A stretch of DNA of 64,000 nt, from positions 5,235,501-5,299,500 of the forward strand of contig NC_092878.1 in assembly GCF_028372415.1 (NCBI RefSeq). The letters run 5' to 3'. The notes beneath the pieces were generated by a model, which worked only from the letters and a program-made list of their open reading frames with translations, ran no database searches and had not been told where the DNA came from. The position numbers were made by a program, and so were the translations under genes. Of the stretch, positions 1 to 10,763 are shown in pieces. The DNA comes from Notamacropus eugenii. Its lineage: Eukaryota; Chordata; Mammalia; Diprotodontia; Macropodidae. Within the stretch, counting starts at the first letter, position 1. Each line of letters starts with the position of its first letter.

Positions 1-119
1 ATATGTAATTTGTAGAAGACAGCATACTGTCCCTTAAGATTTCATAGCCCTGTTCAGGAAATAAAGATACACACAAAGAGAGGTAAGATAGATACCAAAA
101 AATGTTTTAGATAGTATAG

Positions 120-315
120 GGAAGTGTGGTTTAGTGGAAAGAATGTAGCTTTGAAATAAAAGGACATGGGTTCGGATTTTGGTTTTGCCTTATCAGTATG
201 ACTGTGGGCAAATTAATTGGCCTCTAAGGGTCTTTTTTTCCTCAACTGGAAGATGAAGGAGTTAGACTAGACTACCTAAAGGTGGTTCTTTCCAGCTCTA
301 AATCTATAATCTTAT
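120..315 (+). repeat. tRNA-derived SINE (MIR/CORE type)
   Basis: The order is the SINE order: 'TTAGTGGAAAGAATG', then 'GGGTTCGGATTTTGG' (degenerate B box), 'ACTGTGGGCAAATTA', then the CORE-like 'TCAACTGGAAGATGA'. It is old and diverged. Confidence 0.7.
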
Positions 316-820
316 GAAGATAATGTGTAGTACGGACAGTAAGTGGTTGTTTAGGAAGTGTGCTAAGGTGTGATACTAGAGAACTTCATAGAAGAGCTAT
401 GCCTTGATAGATTTTGGTAGATGTAAAATAGTATAGGCTGGGAAAATAATGTCGTGGTTAGAAAACACAAGTTGTTCCAGGAATAGCAAATATATCAGTA
501 AAAAGTAAAAGTTTGTATATGGGGGATGGGAATGACAAGAAGTAAGGCTATAAAGCAAATTTGAGAAGGCTTGAATACCTCTTTTAGAGACTTGCCATTC
601 ATAACACAAGTTACGGGAAATAAAATACAGATTATCATTTGCTGTGTTCTCATCTACTAAAAGTCAACCCTTGTTCAAAAACCTTCATTGGTTACCAGTT
701 GCCTGCTGAATAAAGTCTGAATTGCTCAGCATAGCATTCAGTGTTCTAACTTTGAAAGATAATGGGCACATGGATGTATAAGTATTGTGATGTTACTAAA
801 TAATTATAGTCATAGTACTA

Positions 821-993
821 TTGTTGTTAAATCATGTCTGACTCTTCATTACTCTGTGGACCATATCACACCAGTACTGACATGGAGTTTTCTTGGCAAA
901 GATACTGGAGTGTTTTGCCATTTCCTTTTCCAGTGGATTAAGGCAGACAGAGGTTAAGTGACTTGTTCAGGGTAACACAGCTAGTGAGTGTCA
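821..993 (-). repeat. Marsupial tRNA-derived SINE, antisense
   Basis: It shows the antisense pattern repeated many times in this window: 'TGACTCTTCATTACTCTGTGG', 'TTTTCTTGGCAAAGATACTGG', 'TTTGCCATTTCCTTTTCCAG', 'GGTTAAGTGACTTG' and 'CACAGCTAGTGAGTG'. Confidence 0.75.
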
Positions 994-1004
994 GAGGCCT
1001 CATT

Positions 1005-2225
1005 TTTTTTTAATTTTAAATTATTTTATTTGTTTTCAGTTTTCTACAATCACTTCCATATATATTAGATTTTTTTCCTCTTCCTCCCCCTTCTTCCCTG
1101 CTCCCTCCCCACTGCCTCCCCGAGGTGGCATGCAATCTTATATAGGTTCTACACATACATTCCTATAAAATACATTTTCACCTTAGTCATGTTACATAGA
1201 AGAATTAAAATGAATGGGAGAAACCATAAAATGGAACACAACACAGCACAAGAGAAAATGATCTGCTTCGTTCTGCAATCCATTTCCATACTTCTTTCTG
1301 TGGCTGTGGAAGGCATTTTGCCTGAAGAGTCCATTGGGAATTTTTTAGGTCCTTGCATTGCTGTCAAGTTCTAAGTCTACAAGAAAAATTCCTCACACAC
1401 TGTGGTTGTTGCTGTGCACAAAGTTCTCCTGGTTCTGCTCCTTTCACTGAGCATCAGTTCATAAAAGTCCTTCCAGGCCTCCCTGAAGTCTTCCAGTTGA
1501 TCATTTCTTATAGCACGCTAGTATTCCATTACATTCATATACCTCAACTTGTTCAGCCATTCCCCAACTGAAGGGCATCCCCTTGATTTCCAGCCACCAC
1601 AAAGAGAGCTGCTATAAACATTTTTATACGTGTGGGACCCTTTCCCATTTTTGTGATCTCTTGGGGATACAGTCCTAGAAGCGGGTATGCACATTTTTGT
1701 AGCCCTTTGGGCATAGTTCCAAACCGCTCTCCAGAATGGTTGGATCAGCTCACAGCTCCATGAACAATGAATTGGTGTTCCAACTCTCCCACATCTTCTA
1801 CAACATTTATCATCTTCCTGTTTTGTCATGTTAGCCAATCTGATAGGTGTGATGTGGCAACTCAGAGTTGTTTTGATTTGCATCTCTCTAATCAATAGTG
1901 ATTTAGAGCATTTTTTTCATATGACTATAGATAGCTTTAATTTCTTCCTCTGACTTGTATTCTTGTACGTTTCACTCATTTTTCTATATATTTTAGAAAT
2001 GAGGCCTTTATCACAGACACAGTTGCAAAAATTCTTTCCCAGTTTTCTGCTTCCCTCCTAATCTTGGTTGCATTGGGGTTTGCTTGTGTAAAAACTTTTC
2101 AATTTCATGTAATTAAAATTATCCTTTTTGTACTCCAAAATGTTCCCTATCTCTTGTTTGGTCAAAAATTTCTCCATTATTCATAAATCTGACAAATATA
2201 CTATTCCTAGCTCCCCTCATTTGTT
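1005..2225 (-). mobile_element. L1 LINE 3' fragment, including ORF2 C-terminus
   Basis: This is an antisense, 5'-truncated L1. Reading the minus strand gives the 3'UTR at the low end and the ORF2 C-terminal region above it. The open stretch 1518-1895 encodes a protein with the L1 ORF2p C-terminal signature: 'REMQIKTT', a Cys/His cluster (CCRRCGRVGTPIHCSWSCEL) and a terminal 'MNVMEY'. Outside this stretch the frame is broken, so it is a dead copy. Confidence 0.85.
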
Positions 2226-2469
2226 TATAGTATCAGTCTTTATATGTAGATCATATTAGTAATAGGAATTATTTTAATTGTCTTATTTTTCCTGTTTGAA
2301 ACCTTACAAAATAAGTAGGTATTTTAATTCTTTGACAAAAAGGATCAAGCTTTAAAATATACCCCAAAAAGCCAAGCAGACTTTTTTGTAATGTGAAATG
2401 TACATTTTTTCTAAGTATCAGTAGGCGAGCACTTTGAGTTCCGCATCTTCCAGTGTATCTTTAAGGCAT

Positions 2470-2720
2470 CAGGGAGTGTTAACTAATCCTTGCTTTCATG
2501 AAGCTTATGGATCAATATGGCATGGATGACATAAAAATAATTGGTACAAAATCTAAGCTACTAAGAAAGTGTCAGGGAAGTCTTTATAAGAGAAGGACAT
2601 AGCACTTGGGGTGGATAAGTGAGATTTATAGGTGGAAATAGGCTGAATAGGGAGAGCGTCCCAAATAGAGGGCATAACATGAGCAAAATAAGGAAGATGG
2701 GAAAGAATGAGACATTTTCA
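2470..2720 (+). repeat. Old LINE-like interspersed repeat fragment
   Basis: It contains 'TCAGGGAAGTCTTTATAAGAG', 'ATAGGGAGAGCGTCCCAAAT' and 'AACATGAGCAAAATAAGG', phrases that recur in the longer related copies at about 10960-11880 and 17040-17870. I cannot name the family with certainty. Confidence 0.45.
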
Positions 2721-2899
2721 GACTTGGGGCAGACCGGCATACATGGAAGACTTTTGACCCTGCTACTCCATTCTCTGACCCCAAAACACAACCTTGACCT
2801 TGGGTGAGGATTTAGAATCTGTTGATGGGGGAAGCTTTGTTTGCTAGTTACAGCCATCTCGTCGTCATGATGCCTGCGCTCTGATTGTCATCCTTATAT

Positions 2900-3190
2900 C
2901 TTCTGTCCACCTCCCCCAACCTTGGACCACAACCCTGGGGCTCCCAGCTCTGGGAGGTTAGGACTTTTTTGCCTCATCTTGTGGGAATCTGAACTTCATG
3001 ACATTTTCTGCCCCTTTCCGTAACATGCTACCAGATGCATGTCATCCCTCCTCCCACTTTTCCTTTATGTATTGCCTTCCTTCATTGGAAAGTAAGCTCC
3101 TTGAAGGCAAGGGTTGCATTTTATTTGTAACACCATTATTGGCACAGTTCCTGGCACCTAGTAAGTACTTAATAAATGTTCTGTAGGTAT
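2900..3190 (+). mobile_element. L2-type LINE 3' end
   Basis: It has the typical 3' end: 'AAGCTCCTTGAAGGCAAGGG', 'CACAGTTCCTGGCACCTAGT' and a final 'TAAGTACTTAATAAATGTT'. Confidence 0.75.
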
Positions 3191-3559
3191 TTTGCTGGAG
3201 TTGTGATATATTATGAAGCCAGGGCCTTGAAGTCTGTGCTGTTGAACTCTGTTGAATTAAATTTTTGTTCCTAATCTGAGACAAGGAGAAAGAGATGAGA
3301 AATTAGAGAAATGCTTAAAGAAGATTTGTGGGAGGAGATGCTGCTGCTTCTTCCAGGGTTCCTATGCCTAGCTGCCTCTCGGAGGCAGTTGGTGAGCTCT
3401 TACTGTTGGTGGGAGTGAGGGAGGTGGGTGCCCTCCCCACAGTGATTTCTCCTCTCATTGATATCTCTGGGTGGTCTGCTAGATACTGCTGTTGCCAAAG
3501 TTCTGGGATTCAGGGTCCTTTCAGCTTCTCATTAACAACTGACTCCTTCCTTGCACTTC

Positions 3560-4110
3560 TGAAATGTATCCAGACCTCCTTCATCCTTTAAAAGAACACA
3601 AGCAGACCCTTCCCTTGGCCGTATCATCTCCTCAACCTGTCGTCCTTTGTTGTGCCTCTCTTTTCGTAGCCGAACTAATAGCAAACTTGCCTGAACTTGC
3701 TGTTCCCACTCACTTATCACACCTTCACCACTTCATAGACACTGCTCTTTCTGAAAGGCCAACAATGATATCTTTATTGTGGTTTTTCTCACTCTTACCC
3801 GTCTTGACCTTTGCTGTGTTTGACGCTATGGAGCCCCCTCCTTCTGGAGCCTTTCACCTCCTTTGTTTTTGTGTTTGTTTTGTGTTTGACAGTGTTCTGT
3901 ATTGAGTTCTCTTCTTACCTGCTGGTCTGATTGTTCTCTCTCCTTAGCAGGTTCGTCAGGTAAGAACCTGCCCCACATATGTAGGTGTACCCCAGTGCTC
4001 TGTAATACCCCTCTCTTTTCCCTATAATTCTTTCTAAGCATTCTTGTCAGCATCCATGGATTCCTATACAGATGACTCTCAAATCTGTCCTGTCACTATT
4101 TGAAAATAAA
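3560..4110 (+). mobile_element. Diverged L2-type LINE fragment
   Basis: Decayed sequence ends in 'ACAGATGACTCTCAAATCTG', which matches the position of the L2 reverse-transcriptase ADDSQI motif. That motif also appears in the L2 copy at 45390-46660. Reading frames are broken. Confidence 0.5.
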
Positions 4111-4911
4111 GTTTTCAAAAAATGGTTTCTCCTAGGCCCTAGTCTTGCACATTTCCATAACAGACAGTACTTACTGACTGAGTGGCTACCTACTATTTGT
4201 AAAATTATTTCTTTGGGAAATTTTGTTCTTTGATGACCATTTTCCAGAAACACTTGGAATATGACCTGTCTTGAGTTGAAGACTACCTCAGCTAGACTTA
4301 GACTCTGAGTCTGAGTATGACATCTGTGTTCTCACACCCCTTGTGAGTCGAGGGCAGATGTGTGGCAGAGACAAGGTTGTGACTGCCGGTGGAAACAAGG
4401 GAGAGCAAAAAGTGGTAGACACAAGAAAAGAGAACCAATGACCCAGGATACTATAGTTAAGAAAAAACAACAGCATAGTGCCTGTCACGACTTCAAAGAA
4501 ATTTAAGGAAAAAGATATTTATAGACCTTTGAAAATAAGGTTTGAATAAGCCAGGTTTTAGGAATAACAAATAACATAATCAACGTATAGGACTTAATAT
4601 TTCAGTGTATTACAAAGCAGATACTTAGAGTGAATATCTTGTTCTCTTATCTTGTTGCTAGAATAAAATTTATTATTGGTGACCTGGAAAATAAACTTTT
4701 TGAACCCTGTCATCTTTTATATTTTGAAGTTTGAACCTGGACGGTTTCATCATCAGGAGGGGAAAGAGATTATGAATAGTTACACATATGTTAGTAACCT
4801 TTTTGGTTTTAATAATTTACCTTGAATACCTGTCTTTTCTCTCTGAAGGGCCTCAGCAGTTTCTTCTACTGTCCCTGAGTGGGCAAGAGCGGGCCCCAAG
4901 TGGCTCTTGCT

Positions 4912-4965
4912 GTCTCTCCCTCTCCCTCTCCCTCTCCCTCTGTCTCTGTCTCTTCCCCACCCTCC
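4912..4965. repeat. Polypyrimidine (CTCCCT)n tract
   Basis: A low-complexity run of CTCCCT units passing into TCTGTCTC. Confidence 0.85.
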
Positions 4966-5477
4966 CCCCCAACCTCGATATTGCTACTGTTTTGTCTGCC
5001 TTTCTTAAATGCTAAGCCCAGGGTCCTATTCTTTCTCTGATTCATTTTCATGTTGTGCACTATCAGGTCCTATCACCAGGTTCTCAACCTGGAGTTGAGT
5101 GTAGAAGAAATTGCTGTGGCACCTGTGGTACCTTCTGCTGATGACAGAAGGAGACTGGGAATGATTTCTATTTCTGTGTTGTTACTTTCAGTTGAGGGGA
5201 GTAGAATTTGAGAATATGGATGCAAAGATTTAATCTAACAGTATATTTGTGTAGATATATTTTCTGATCTAGTAGTTTTGGTGGAGTTCTGTGCAATAGG
5301 TTTCTGTGCAATCTGATTTCTTTAAGAAATTGACCTAAGAAGTCTTTTCAGTGGCTTACTATCAAAGCTATAAATTTAGATCACCTAACGCCTCAGCAGA
5401 TTGACTCTGAATCCAATTGTGTAGTGTCTAGCAGTATATGTATAATTTTATATTTGTTTCACCTCATTTTAAATCAA

Positions 5478-5670
5478 GGGTTCTTATGTTTTTCCACCAT
5501 GGACCCCTTTGGCAGTAATGAAACCTGTGGACCCCTTCTCCTATAATAATGTTTTTACATGTATAAAATAAAATACCTTGGATTACCAAGGAAATCAGTT
5601 ATATTGAAATAGAGTTATCAGAGTGGTTTTAAAAGTTCCTAGCCCCAGGTGAAGAATCTTTGTTTTAAAT
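5478..5670. mobile_element. hAT-like short inverted-repeat element (MITE)
   Basis: The ends are inverted repeats of the form 'AAGGGTTCTTATG' and 'AGGTGAAGAATCTTTG', with an interior 'CCATGGACCCCTTTGGCAG'. Relatives with the same ends lie at 13150-13405 and 26692-26905. It is a non-autonomous element with no coding capacity. Confidence 0.55.
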
Positions 5671-5829
5671 ATAAAAACTTAACTCTGAGTATTGCTTTCT
5701 TGGACTATCGTATAAAAATCACTAGTGTTATATGTACTTAATTGACTTATGATGATGTTTTAAACCCACGTAAATGAAATAAAAGCCTTTTTAATTAACT
5801 CTAATAATTGCGTATTTTTGCTTTCACAG

Positions 5830-5993
5830 GTCATGTAATGTTTGCTGAAATAAAAATGGAGAATGGAAAGTCAAAAGGCTGTGGAACAGTCCGATTTGAC
5901 TCCCCAGAATCAGCTGAAAAGGCCTGTAGAGTAATGAACGGCATTAAAATCAGTGGCAGAGAAATTGACGTGCGCCTGGATCGTAACGCGTAA
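5830..5993 (+). CDS. MYEF2: MYEF2, last coding exon (C-terminal half of third RRM)
   Basis: Myelin expression factor 2 is a nuclear hnRNP M-related RNA/ssDNA-binding protein with three RRMs. This terminal exon encodes the last ~54 residues: beta2 'HVMFAEIKMENG', the degenerate RNP1 'KGCGTVRF', helix alpha2 ('SPESAEKACRVMNG') and the final 'SGREIDVRLDRNA', followed by TAA. The Cys and Thr at the usual RNP1 aromatic positions are normal for the hnRNP M/MYEF2 family. The acceptor CACAG is at 5825-5829 and the exon starts in phase 1 (a Gly codon split as G|GT). MYEF2 is preferred over HNRNPM because of 'VMFAEI' and 'VRLDRNA', where HNRNPM has 'VLYADI' and 'VRIDRNA', and because SLC24A5 is its convergent neighbour. 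Upstream exons lie outside the window. Confidence 0.93.
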
Positions 5994-6592
5994 TGTCAAC
6001 CCACATTCAGAACATTCCTCCATATGTTTAGCTTCTCTAGCCTAGTCAAGTCATTTTAGTAATACCGTATGCTTAAAGAAGCTGTAAAAATGAACTTTTT
6101 AATCCCACCAGCCTTTAACAGTATAGTGTTAAAATATACTGTAATTCTTGCTAACAAACTTGAGTTTTCGTTTTTAAAGACAGTGGCTCTGGTCATTCAG
6201 TTTAAATGAATGGTTATACTGTTTTTAATGAGATAAGCCATTTCCCCATTGTTACTTTCAGTACTGCATAGTGGGATTTGTTTAGTGTTCAAATTTCCCC
6301 AGCTTGTACCTACTTTATTGTAATGTAAAAAAATAGATGTTTTACCAGAACTTCAGTTTTCTATATACATTTTAGTCATACTTTAACTTGAAAAGAAAGG
6401 GCTCAGATAAATTAGGTTGTGATTTTGTTTGTTTAAAATGAGTTTTATGCCATGGTGCAGAATTACTGTAAATAAGTTTTTCAGCCTAGAGGGAGTTTGG
6501 GATATTTTTTATTTGATGAAATGAAATGGCTTGCTCCCTGCTCCCGACCCCCACACCCCCTTACCTCTGTCTCAGCATCACACTAGCAAAGA
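5994..6592 (+). other. MYEF2 3'UTR start / convergent intergenic gap
   Basis: These 599 bp lie between the MYEF2 stop (5993) and the SLC24A5 stop (6593, other strand). I see no AATAAA on the + strand here, so the MYEF2 3'UTR probably continues beyond, into antisense SLC24A5. On the minus strand AATAAA occurs at 6508-6513 and again at 6313-6318. The sequence is AT-rich and repeat-free, as expected for conserved UTR. Confidence 0.6.
6508..6513 (-). terminator. SLC24A5: Candidate SLC24A5 poly(A) signal
   Basis: A perfect AATAAA on the minus strand, 80 nt downstream of the SLC24A5 stop codon. A second AATAAA at 6313-6318 is an alternative. It is inferred from motif and position only. Confidence 0.55.
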
Positions 6593-6915
6593 TCAGTCCC
6601 CACAACCCCTTGTCCTGTTGTTTCCTATAATTCCAAGTTCGTATAGAACTGACAATGTAGCAAGCACCAAGTACGTTACTAGACAAACTACCCCCAGCTT
6701 CCTGTCTAGTTTCCAGCCATTCAGGTGAACAGCTAGAAAAAGAAAAGCAATGGAAAGAATGAGAGAAATAGCTGTATAAGTGAGCCCGCTGCTGTTGACC
6801 GTGACAGGAGCCAGCGTGTTTGTGAGTGCAGTCTGAAGGAACCAGGGAGCCCCTAAACACAGCATGTCGAACACGTTGGATCCTATGATGTTAGACAGAG
6901 CCATGTCTCCTCTGC
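6593..6915 (-). CDS. SLC24A5: SLC24A5 exon 9 (residues 391-497)
   Basis: It follows the acceptor TTTCGCAG and opens with 'RGDMALSN'. It carries the second half of the alpha-2 repeat, including '[10 protein letters not shown]' (about 398-407), the conserved ion-coordination segment of NCKX exchangers. Three hydrophobic helices follow, then the short C-terminus '[13 protein letters not shown]' and a TGA at 6593-6595. Human reads GKGDM where this protein reads GRGDM at the exon 8/9 junction. Confidence 0.96.
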
Positions 6916-7370
6916 CTGCGAAAGGAAAGAACATGTTGTGAGATGTGCACGTTAAGTTAACACTTTGTTAATGAGCCGCTTCAGCACTTACACTGGATCC
7001 CTTTTTTCTGTTTCGAACCACCTGTTTTAGAGCAGAATTCTTCCCGAATTTGTGTCTGTCCGTTTGTCTTTAGTTGGGATTTAAAGACCTAACATTTATT
7101 TATGAAATAGTCATTCTGTATTTATTAAACCGTTTTCATTGACTGTAGATTACTTGTTTTTAATTCTCATTTAGCGTGTTTAAGCTTTAATACGTTTTTC
7201 AGGTGAATTTAATTCTTTACAATTCAGGTTTAGTGAACGCAAGCTGCTAAAATTGTCACTTTTTTCTTTGTGAAGTAGATTGAGGAAGTGAACTATTTTT
7301 GCGAATGTCTTTTCCCTGTGTATATGAGCCGGTTTAAGGAGTGGACATAAAAACCTGAACCAGTTCTTAC
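6916..7370 (-). other. SLC24A5: SLC24A5 intron 8
   Basis: 455 bp with no recognised repeat. On the opposite (MYEF2) strand it holds ATTAAA at 7124-7129 followed by T/GT-rich sequence, a candidate distal poly(A) site for MYEF2. Confidence 0.8.
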
Positions 7371-7472
7371 CTTTTCTCGCAACCAGCACGCTTGCAACAG
7401 TGTCTGGTATGCTTGTTCCTGCTGCTAATAACGTAAGGCCCATTACTGTATCTGGAATTTCCAGTGTTTCTC
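7371..7472 (-). CDS. SLC24A5: SLC24A5 exon 8 (residues 357-391), alpha-2 core
   Basis: It encodes '[19 protein letters not shown]' then '[16 protein letters not shown]'. The 'AAGTSIPD' motif (about 373-380) with its acidic Asp is the catalytic signature of the alpha-2 repeat in CaCA-superfamily exchangers. Acceptor CCTATAG and donor G|GTAAGA. Phase 1 at both ends. Confidence 0.96.
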
Positions 7473-8808
7473 CTATAGGTGACAAGATACTGATAAGTGA
7501 AAAAACTGATGGTGATTTTAGTTCATTAACTATTTTGTAAAGAAACTTTTCCCTGGACAAAGCTATTGAAGTTGCAACACTACTTTGTGCTTAGTCTTAT
7601 TTTCAGCAGTACTGTTTAACAGAGAGCTCGGGAATCTATGGACTCTTAGATGGCACTGTTTGGGACGTTTGTCAGCTGGAATTCTACTGCTGAGGGATTC
7701 ACCTTCCTTGTACCCTGACGGAAGTTGTGGATGGCATTCTTTATTAGAGACCTTTATTTTAATCGGAGGTTCTAGCCTTTAAAAATAAACACCCTATGAA
7801 AACCACTTTTTTTCTTGAGATAATTTTGGCATCGTAGTTTCAGCCAAGAATTCTGGACAGTTGTTTCTGAGCTACATAAATAGAATTCTTTTGTTATTTA
7901 AGCAGTTTTAAAATTAGTTTTTAAAAAAGTCATATTAGATAATGAACTCTACGTAATGTGCTCTTTTGGAAAGCATGTAAACTCCCTAACAGAGAAGAAA
8001 TAGGGCTCTATTAAAGTCTTCCTAATGCAAGGTCCAAATTTTTTTATATTCCTGTAAATTTTGATGTTAGCTGATGATTAGTTTTTCAGAAATGTAATAG
8101 TTTTAGGAAAGGAGCTGGAAGGAAGTAGTTTCTGTAAGAATTGCTTCTTCTGTGTTACTGTGAATGAAAACTTGCTTTAGAACCACTTTTTCTTGTGTAT
8201 GATGCCAATTAAAACAGTTTAACTAGAAATGCAGTTTGTTTATTGGAAGCTCATATGTTTATACTGGAATCAATTTGTTCACTCATTTTTCATCTCTATC
8301 TTTCACACGTTCATTTTGTATTTTAGTAAAGTTACTCTTAGTTCTTAATGTTTGTGAGTTTGGGGACTCTGATATGGCATACTTGATAGATTTTTTTTGC
8401 CCTGAATATTGGCAGCTCTAAAATAATGAACTGCTAAACTGGCCTAAACCCTTTGTAATCTTGGAGAAAGCTAACATTTCTCAACACACTGCCATCTCCT
8501 TAATAATAGTGTAGAAAATGAATTCAAACTGTTATTAACATTTAGTTATAAATCCTAGTAAATTACCTTAAACTTTATCCTTGCTGAAGAAGTAAACACT
8601 TCACTAAGCTACTTTTTATGAACATAAAGTCTTTGTTCTTACATTAAATGGAGCTATAACTTAGCAGAGTTAGATAGCCTTGGATAGAATCACCCATGTC
8701 TAAATGATCTGTGTTTCAGTGTCCTCATCTATAGATGAATGTAGATGTTCTGTAAGATCTCCTTCAACTCTCATGTTTAAGTCTGAATTGTTTACTCAGG
8801 ATACGTAC
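7473..8808 (-). other. SLC24A5: SLC24A5 intron 7
   Basis: About 1.3 kb, AT-rich. A degraded MIR-type SINE piece lies near 8690-8790. On the + strand there is an AATAAA at 7784-7789. I recognise nothing else. Confidence 0.75.
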
Positions 8809-9015
8809 CAGTAATTGTGACCATCCAAACAAGAATGTAAGTAAATGCAGAAATCCATATTGCAGCCATGAGAAAGGTTATCATGAAGCAGTTTTTCCAA
8901 AACTTTCTTCTGCAATCTGGTGTAGTTAGGAAAAGTAGTGTAACAATAGGCAGGGTTAGCACCCAAAAAATTCTTTTCAAGTCAGCCTCAGGCATGCTGA
9001 AAACACTTGGAGGAT
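8809..9015 (-). CDS. SLC24A5: SLC24A5 exon 7 (residues 288-357)
   Basis: It encodes the end of the large loop ('[20 protein letters not shown]') and two hydrophobic helices around the '[12 protein letters not shown]' turn, ending in 'WMVTITG'. The donor is G|GTACGT. The acceptor is a tandem NAGNAG (GCAGCAG). I chose the distal AG because it gives 'VSEDPPSV', as in human. The proximal AG would extend the exon to 9018 and insert one Ala. Phase 1 at both ends. Confidence 0.95.
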
Positions 9016-10488
9016 CTGCTGCAAAGGAAATGTTCAAATGGTTTAGCACTTAGCTCTGCTTAATTATAGACAGATTTCCAATCTGTACTGGAAAGAATTT
9101 TAGCATTTAGGGACATCACAGGTCTTGGTTCCACTCCCATTCCCGTCCAAAAACAAAGCTCATTTTCATTAATTTTCAATATGATGACGTTCTACATGAA
9201 CTACTCAGTCAGCTCCAATATAGTGTAGTGACATGATAGTGTATCCTATTTATTCCAGTAAAGTAGGACTTTATACCTTACTCCCTCCCAAAGAAGTGCT
9301 ACGGTATGCTTCATTTTTATTAGATTCCAAAATAACTGAAACAGGTGATAAGCCTCAAAACGCAAAACCATATTTTGGAGGGACTTTCCCTAGTTTGGAG
9401 TTTTTTAAAAGTTTAGCCTATGGTCTTGGTCCTGTAATAAGGTATTCATATAAGAACTTAGAGCATTTCATAGGTTCTTAGACATGTTTTTTCCACTTTC
9501 ACGTTTTAAAAATTAAAGTTAAACTTGGAATCTAGTTCTTGATACCTAATCTCATACATGAATCACAGGAACTGAAGCGTCTTGCCTCACCCATATATTT
9601 GACCACGTTCTGATTTTTCCCTGCAAACTTGTGAAATCTATTGACTCCTTTCCTTTCTAGCATTGGCATTTTAATTCAGACCTTCATTAACCCCCTAATT
9701 GTTCTTCATGCTCTCATCCATTCTAAAACAGTTGCTGAGCATATCATTTATCTAATCATAAACCTCCTATGAAATCCCCAAGCTACAAGATTAAGGTCAG
9801 CCTCAGTCTAGTAGTCTAGTGCCCCTCTACGCTCTACTTTCATATCGCTTTTATTTCTTATTTCTTAGTCTTTGCTTCTGTGTACTCCATATTCCACCCG
9901 ACCTAAGTGACTGTGTATCCCATGAACATATTTCACGCTTCCCCACCTGTAAGTGGGAACTTAACTTGAGGATTAACTTGAGGATCTTTCTCACCCAGCT
10001 CAAATGACACTGCTTTCCTGAAACCTTCCAGGATTCCCATGCAAACATATGATCTCTAAATTTGTATTGCATTTTGTGTCCCTTCTTTTAAAATATTCTT
10101 CATCTGATGGTGTACTTGTCATCTCTTCTGCTAGATTTTAAACTCTTTAAGAGCAGGGAATATGGTCCCCATAGCATAAGAGATCAGTTCTCAGCTGCAT
10201 CTTATTATTCAGCTTTAAATTCAACTCTGTCAATTGACTCTGTAAGTAGTTCCAAAGATGACTAGGGGGGAATAGAACTATAATTCATATTTGTTAGCAT
10301 ATTGACAAAATGGTTTCTTTGAGTAACCAATCTTGTGCCTTAGATTATACATTACCAACGAAAATCTGCTAATGAACTTGGTCATTTAATGTGAAAATAT
10401 AAATAGCCCATTCAGATTACATAAGCTTATCCAGTAAATAGGGTAGCAAGATTGATGGGGGATGAAGAGGTGGGAGGGCACCTCTTAC
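9016..10488 (-). other. SLC24A5: SLC24A5 intron 6
   Basis: About 1.5 kb. The middle (9540-10170) is a diverged L2-type LINE on the + strand. The rest shows nothing I recognise. Confidence 0.75.
9540..10170 (+). mobile_element. Diverged L2-type LINE fragment
   Basis: It shows the L2 3'-half phrases 'CATGCTCTCATCCATTCTAA', 'TTTCCTGAAACCTTCCAGGA' and 'TTTAAGAGCAGGGAATATGG', all on the + strand. It sits antisense in SLC24A5 intron 6. Confidence 0.55.
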
Positions 10489-10763
10489 CTTCAGAAACTT
10501 CATGAAATCCTTGCAAATTTGTCGACAACTGTGAGTAATCAGAGTCATCATGAAATATTCCGCTGTCAGTTCTTGATCGTTGACAGAGGAGAGGTTGATC
10601 TTCCCACCCCATCAACGACTCTTCAGCTTGCCCTTCGATAGCTTTAGCGAAACAGGTACAACAGGGACTGCATTTCTTCATGATGTATTGATTAATTTTA
10701 ATGTCAAAACACAGCACCAAAATATACACTCCATATATCAAAAGCAGCGCAGCTCCTTCATAC
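10489..10763 (-). CDS. SLC24A5: SLC24A5 exon 6 (residues 196-288), cytoplasmic loop
   Basis: It begins with a hydrophobic helix ('[18 protein letters not shown]') and then encodes most of the central cytoplasmic loop. The loop has a Cys-rich patch '[10 protein letters not shown]', possible lipid-modification sites, followed by '[10 protein letters not shown]' and '[18 protein letters not shown]'. Part of the length difference from human (497 against 500) falls here. Acceptor CCTAG, donor G|GTAAGA. Phase 2 to 1. Confidence 0.95.

Larger units (their letters stand above)
1..5829 (+). other. MYEF2: Last intron of MYEF2 (inferred), mostly repeats
   Basis: This stretch lies directly upstream of the only MYEF2 exon in the window and ends in a good acceptor (pyrimidine run then CACAG at 5821-5829), so it is inferred to be the 3' part of the last intron. 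I looked on the + strand for the preceding exon, which should encode the start of the third RRM, and did not find it. The recognisable content is SINE, L1, L2-like and hAT-like repeats listed separately. The parts at 316-820, 2226-2470, 3191-3560, 4111-4910, 4966-5474 and 5671-5829 show nothing I recognise. Confidence 0.65.
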
